Shown piece after piece: positions 20,806-24,497 of a DNA stretch of 24,497 nucleotides. Under the pieces are notes generated by a model. It worked only from the letters and a program-made list of their open reading frames with translations, was not told the DNA's origin and made no database searches. The number at the start of each line of letters is the position of its first letter. The first letter of the stretch is position 1. The position numbers and the translations under genes were made by a program. Source of the DNA: an uncultured Clostridium sp. (GTDB lineage Bacteria > Bacillota > Clostridia > Clostridiales > Clostridiaceae); NCBI GenBank assembly GCA_900543325.1, contig UQQU01000050.1, positions 1 through 24,497 on the forward strand, read 5' to 3'.

Positions 20806-22074
20806 ATGGATTTAATAATTCATAGCTTAAAGTCTATAGCAGTAGCAATAATTGAGCCAATGCATTTAGTTATGCTTGTAGTATTTGGGATAATATTTTA
20901 TTTAAAAAATGTTAAAATAGTTTCTATTCAAAAGATGACATTAGGAGAGGGGTTAAATACCCCTCTAGAACTTACATTATCCCAAATTGTATTAGGAATA
21001 TTAGCAGGTGCAATTGGAAGTATAGTATTATCTGTACTTGGAGTTACATTTAGTGAAAACTCAGGAATAGAGTTTATATTTATGATATCAATATTATCCT
21101 TGTTTTATAAAAAGAAATATATATCATATGCATATTCTAGTGCCATATTAGGAGTTATAGGAATTAGTTTAAATATTATTAGTAGTAGTATTGGAATGAA
21201 ACTATTTTTAAATGTTGATATATTATCATTAATGACATTTGTAGGAGTAATGTATATTTTAGAAGGCTTACTAATTATAGTTGATGGAAACAGAGGTGCT
21301 ATACCTGTATTTACTAAAAAAGAGGACAAAATAGTTGGTGGATTTTCATTTAGTAGATATTGGCCAATACCAATTGCTATACTTATGATTTTTAACAATA
21401 GTATAGCGGGTGAAGATTCAATTTATTCTAATGTAGCATCATGGTGGCCTATCATAAATAATAAAGCAGTATTATCTTTATTAGCTACTGCAATGATAGC
21501 AAGTATTCCTTTGTATGGAATAATGGGTTATAGCAATGTTACATTCACTCAAGAAAAGAAAACTAAGTCATTAAGGTGCGGTAGTGCTATTTTAGTATAT
21601 GGAATATCAGTTGCTTTAGTTGCACAATTAGCTAACATTAATATAGTAGGGCAAATAATATCTATAATATATACACCATTAGCATTTGAATTAATTATGA
21701 GATATGAGTATAGAGTTGAGAAGAAAGGCCAATGCTTATATGTAAGTGACGATGAAGGAATAATGGTTCTTGAAGTTACACCTAATTCACCAGCATATGA
21801 AGTTGGAATTAAGCGTGGAGATAAAATAATAGAAATTAATGGACAAAATATTAAATCAGAGGGAGATATTTTTAAAGCTGCTAGAGATTGTATACTTAAG
21901 GTCCCAATGAAAGTTAAAAACAATTCGGGACAAGTATTAGAATATATTATACAACCTAGAAATAAAAGGTTAGGACTTCTATTAGTTCCTAAAATGGTTA
22001 AAAGAGAAGATATGTTTGAAATAAAACCAGATGATATAAAAAACATAATAAATGAGCTTAAAAATAAGAAGTAG
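20806..22074 (+). CDS. Polytopic membrane protein with C-terminal PDZ domain, MinJ-like
   Basis: A 422-residue protein with about eight or nine hydrophobic segments (residues 10-300) and a PDZ domain at about 312-390 (GIMVLEVTPNSPAYEVGIKRGDKIIEING). This topology and its position after ftsE-ftsX-ctp and before uvrB match Bacillus MinJ (YvjD), which links DivIVA to MinD to place the septum. Sequence motifs alone do not prove orthology; the assignment rests on topology plus gene order, and swrA of Bacillus is missing here. AGGAGG (20794-20799) serves the ATG, and the 14-bp gap makes it an operon with the protease. Its stop codon forms the base of the terminator stem. A second role as adaptor for the neighbouring protease is possible, since both carry PDZ domains. 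Confidence 0.82.
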   Translation: MDLIIHSLKSIAVAIIEPMHLVMLVVFGIIFYLKNVKIVSIQKMTLGEGLNTPLELTLSQIVLGILAGAIGSIVLSVLGVTFSENSGIEFIFMISILSLFYKKKYISYAYSSAILGVIGISLNIISSSIGMKLFLNVDILSLMTFVGVMYILEGLLIIVDGNRGAIPVFTKKEDKIVGGFSFSRYWPIPIAILMIFNNSIAGEDSIYSNVASWWPIINNKAVLSLLATAMIASIPLYGIMGYSNVTFTQEKKTKSLRCGSAILVYGISVALVAQLANINIVGQIISIIYTPLAFELIMRYEYRVEKKGQCLYVSDDEGIMVLEVTPNSPAYEVGIKRGDKIIEINGQNIKSEGDIFKAARDCILKVPMKVKNNSGQVLEYIIQPRNKRLGLLLVPKMVKREDMFEIKPDDIKNIINELKNKK

Positions 22075-22103
22075 AGACTACCTTAAATGTTAGTCTCTAT
22101 TTT
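22072..22103 (+). terminator. Intrinsic terminator overlapping the MinJ-like stop codon
   Basis: TAGAGACTA (22072-22080) pairs with TAGTCTCTA (22091-22099) around a 10-base loop, followed by TTTT. The first three bases of the stem are the TAG stop codon. Confidence 0.85.
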
Positions 22104-22260
22104 CTATTTAGTGGAAAGTAGGATCGTTATAAAAGTTTTGAAAATGGTGAATATAAAAAGTAAAAAGTATTTATATTTTGTTATTTTAAAGGTAATATAA
22201 TTTTAGATAATTTAAGTTTAAAATATTTAAATTGATAAATATTAATTTGGAGGTGAGTAT

Positions 22261-24234
22261 ATGGGAGAATTTAAGATTCATTCTAAATTTAAACCAACAG
22301 GGGATCAACCAGCAGCAATTGAAAGTTTAGCTAATGGTATAAAGAATAATGAAAAATATCAAACTCTTTTAGGGGTAACAGGTTCAGGTAAAACATATAC
22401 TATGGCAAATATAATTGAAAAGGTTCAAAAGCCAACTATAGTTTTAGCACATAACAAGACTTTAGCTGCACAATTATGTTCTGAGTTTAAGGAGTTTTTC
22501 CCAGATAATATAGTTGAATATTTCGTTTCATATTATGATTATTATCAACCTGAAGCATATGTTCCTCAAACTGATACATTTATTGAAAAAGATGCAGCTA
22601 TAAATGATGAAATAGATAAATTAAGACACTCAGCTACATCAGCATTATTTGAAAGAAGAGATGTAATAATAGTAGCTTCAGTTTCTTGTATTTATGGATT
22701 AGGTAATCCAGATGAGTATAAAAAGCTTACTATTTCTTTAAGAGTAGGCATGGAAAAAGATAGAGATGAGATAATAAAGAAGCTTATAGAAATTCAATAT
22801 GAAAGAAATGATATTGATTTTTCAAGAGGTACTTTTAGAGTAAGAGGAGATTCTTTAGATATTATTCCAGCTTCATCTTCTACAAAGGGAATTAGAATTG
22901 AATTCTTTGGCGATGAAATAGATAGGATAAGAGAGTTTGATGTTTTAACTGGAAAGATATTAGGGGAAAGAGAACATGTTGTCATATTCCCAGCATCTCA
23001 CTTTGCTGCATCACAAGAAACTTTAGATAAGGCAATAAAAGAGATAGAAGATGAACTTGAAGATAGATTAAGAGAACTAACATCACAAGATAAATTATTA
23101 GAAGCTCAGAGATTAAGACAAAGAACTAATTATGATATAGAAATGATTAAAGAAATGGGATATTGTAGTGGAATAGAAAACTATTCAAGAGTATTAGATG
23201 GAAGAGCACCAGGTACTCCACCTAAGACATTATTAGATTATTTCCCAGATGATTATTTAATGTTTATAGATGAAAGTCATGTTACTTTACCTCAATGTAG
23301 AGCAATGTATGCAGGTGATAGATCAAGAAAAGATACATTAGTTGAATATGGATTTAGACTTCCATGTGCTTACGATAACAGACCATTAAAATTTACTGAA
23401 TTTGAGGGGAAAATTAATCAAATTATATTTGTATCCGCAACACCAGCTCAATATGAATTAGATCATTCAACTAATATAGCTGAACAAATAATTAGACCAA
23501 CAGGATTATTAGATCCAGTAGTTGAAATAAGACCAGTAACAGGTCAAATAGATGATCTTTATGCTGAAATCTTAAAAACAACAGAAAGAGGATTTAGAAC
23601 ATTAGTAACAACTTTAACTAAGAGAATGGCTGAAGATTTAACTAAGTATTTAACTGAACTAGGGGTTAAAACTACTTATATGCACTCAGATATAAAAACC
23701 ATTGAAAGAATGGAAATAATAAGAGATTTAAGGTTAGGAGAATTCGATGTTCTTGTTGGAATAAATCTATTGAGAGAGGGATTAGATATTCCAGAAGTTG
23801 CACTTGTTGCAATTTTAGATGCAGATAAGGAAGGATTCTTACGTTCTGAAACTTCAATGATTCAAACTATAGGAAGAGCTGCAAGAAATTCAGAAAGTAA
23901 GGTTATAATGTATGCGGATAAAATCACTGGTTCTATGGATAGAGCAATTAAGGAAACTAATAGAAGAAGAGAAATTCAAATGAAGTACAATGAGGAGCAT
24001 GGTATTGTACCAAAGACAATTATTAAGGATATAAGAGATGTAATTGAAGCAACTAAAGTTGCAGAGGAATCTTCAGAATATAAGATTAGTAAAGAATCTT
24101 CTACTTTAACTGAGAAGGAAAAGAAGAAGTTAATTAAGCAATATACTGAAGAAATGAAAGATGCAGCTAAAAATCTTCAATTTGAAAGAGCAGCTGAGCT
24201 TAGAGATATGATTAATGATTTAAAGGAAAAATAA
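22261..24234 (+). CDS. uvrB: Excinuclease ABC subunit B
   Basis: The DNA-damage verification helicase of nucleotide excision repair; it is loaded by UvrA and recruits UvrC. The 657-residue length is typical. Walker A is GVTGSGKT (38-45), followed by the damage-binding beta-hairpin region SYYDYYQPEAYVPQTDTFIE. The DEAD-like motif is MFIDESHVTLPQ, and motif VI is QTIGRAARN. The C-terminal UVR domain (about 620-655) contacts UvrC. GGAGGTGAG (22249-22257) is a strong ribosome site. In Bacillus uvrB lies just beyond minJ and is followed by uvrA, so uvrA may follow outside the window. No LexA-type GAAC/GTTC element is seen in the 186 bp upstream. A TATAAT lies at 22196-22201 without a good -35. Confidence 0.98.
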   Translation: MGEFKIHSKFKPTGDQPAAIESLANGIKNNEKYQTLLGVTGSGKTYTMANIIEKVQKPTIVLAHNKTLAAQLCSEFKEFFPDNIVEYFVSYYDYYQPEAYVPQTDTFIEKDAAINDEIDKLRHSATSALFERRDVIIVASVSCIYGLGNPDEYKKLTISLRVGMEKDRDEIIKKLIEIQYERNDIDFSRGTFRVRGDSLDIIPASSSTKGIRIEFFGDEIDRIREFDVLTGKILGEREHVVIFPASHFAASQETLDKAIKEIEDELEDRLRELTSQDKLLEAQRLRQRTNYDIEMIKEMGYCSGIENYSRVLDGRAPGTPPKTLLDYFPDDYLMFIDESHVTLPQCRAMYAGDRSRKDTLVEYGFRLPCAYDNRPLKFTEFEGKINQIIFVSATPAQYELDHSTNIAEQIIRPTGLLDPVVEIRPVTGQIDDLYAEILKTTERGFRTLVTTLTKRMAEDLTKYLTELGVKTTYMHSDIKTIERMEIIRDLRLGEFDVLVGINLLREGLDIPEVALVAILDADKEGFLRSETSMIQTIGRAARNSESKVIMYADKITGSMDRAIKETNRRREIQMKYNEEHGIVPKTIIKDIRDVIEATKVAEESSEYKISKESSTLTEKEKKKLIKQYTEEMKDAAKNLQFERAAELRDMINDLKEK

Positions 24235-24248
24235 TTTCCTAGGAAATT
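24233..24248. repeat. 16-bp perfect palindrome at the uvrB stop
   Basis: AATTTCCTAGGAAATT begins within the stop codon. With no spacer it is not a terminator; it could be a protein-binding site or chance. Confidence 0.35.
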
Positions 24249-24307
24249 GCATTAAGTATTTTTATGAAAGTCATTTAAAAATCTCATAATTAAAATAATT
24301 GTATATA

Positions 24308-24316
24308 TGATATACT
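24308..24316 (+). promoter_or_regulatory. Extended -10 promoter after uvrB
   Basis: TGATATACT is a TGn-extended -10 box with no clear -35. The predicted start is near 24323. Confidence 0.4.
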
Positions 24317-24322
24317 GTGTTT

Positions 24323-24436
24323 GAACTGTTTTGAAAACTTAATGAATAGATATAGTTTCAATATATCCATTCATCATAAATTTCATAGCAAATATATATT
24401 AACTGATTCCTATTTAGTGTAGGAATCAGTTTTTTT
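24323..24436 (+). ncRNA. Candidate small RNA or attenuated leader downstream of uvrB
   Basis: A unit of about 114 nt has a promoter-like sequence at its front and a strong terminator at its end, with no open frame of note. It contains a large hairpin, ATGAATAGATATA (24342-24354) with TATATCCATTCAT (24362-24374), one mismatch and a 7-base loop. It does not match any riboswitch or RNA family I recognise. It may be an independent RNA or the leader of the next gene outside the window. Confidence 0.35.
24401..24436 (+). terminator. Strong intrinsic terminator near the right edge
   Basis: AACTGATTCCTA pairs perfectly with TAGGAATCAGTT (24420-24431) around a 7-base loop, followed by T residues to 24436. 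It may end uvrB or the small transcript before it. The last 61 bases (24437-24497) hold no gene start with a ribosome site. Confidence 0.93.
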
Positions 24437-24497
24437 ATACCCTGTAAATGATAATATAACAATGAACAGAAAATGGAAAATAAAAATGTACAAAAAT

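Noticed and set aside
21549..22046. 165-codon minus-strand frame inside the MinJ-like gene
   Set aside because: Antisense to a gene with clear PDZ and membrane features. Its composition mirrors AT-rich coding DNA and it has no ribosome site.
22104..22260. Search for a LexA (SOS) box upstream of uvrB
   Set aside because: No GAAC or GTTC half-site is present in this gap. The GAACTGTTTT sequence near 24323 does not match the GAAC-N4-GTT(T/C) pattern.

Overview
The window is AT-rich DNA from an endospore-forming Firmicute, most likely Clostridium sensu stricto. The evidence is A/T-biased codon use, strong AGGAGG-type ribosome sites, intrinsic terminators after most genes, a split transketolase, a four-cysteine AbrB with a Spo0A box, and gene orders shared with Bacillus subtilis. 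There is no phage, no complete insertion sequence, no CRISPR array and no large foreign island. This is mostly conserved housekeeping chromosome.

Layout. 1-107: the end of something outside the window. 108-2337: a Bcp peroxiredoxin (-) with a striking palindrome over its promoter, a cytoplasmic parvulin (+), a HAD phosphatase (-) and tRNA-Pro(TGG) (-). 2484-4231: a small membrane protein and a secreted PcsB/CwlO-like NlpC/P60 hydrolase with an unusual leader. 4331-6237: trmN6-like and rsmI, convergent with abrB, as in the B. subtilis yabB-yabC-abrB block but without yazA. 6238-6683: a 446-bp regulatory gap with two abrB promoters and a Spo0A box. 6684-11044: a DUF1836 protein, a Cas4/RecB-like nuclease fused to an XPD/DinG-type helicase, a YihY-family membrane protein and a short SSB. 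11315-13787: a DUF6514-like protein, acpS, a membrane-anchored GerS/LolA-like protein and a MazEF module; this matches the Bacillus acpS-ydcC-alr-ndoAI-ndoA order with alr missing. 14029-17686: a two-subunit transketolase and two tandem YitT proteins. 17805-24234: ftsE-ftsX-ctp protease-MinJ-like PDZ protein-uvrB, the same order as in Bacillus. 24235-24497: a structured intergenic stretch that may encode a small RNA or leader.

How the genes connect. FtsEX, the Ctp protease and the MinJ-like protein form a cell-envelope and division block. The PcsB/CwlO-like hydrolase earlier in the window is the kind of enzyme FtsEX activates elsewhere. AbrB with its Spo0A box, the GerS-like protein and MazEF link the window to stationary phase and sporulation. 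Bcp with a PerR-like operator is the oxidative-stress element.

The signals most worth a second look are the 27-bp PerR/Fur-like palindrome on the bcp promoter, the hairpin between the ribosome site and start of the NlpC/P60 gene, the nuclease-helicase fusion, the shortened MazE DNA-binding domain beside an intact MazF, and the structured transcript candidate after uvrB. I found nothing I would call a clearly new multi-gene system.
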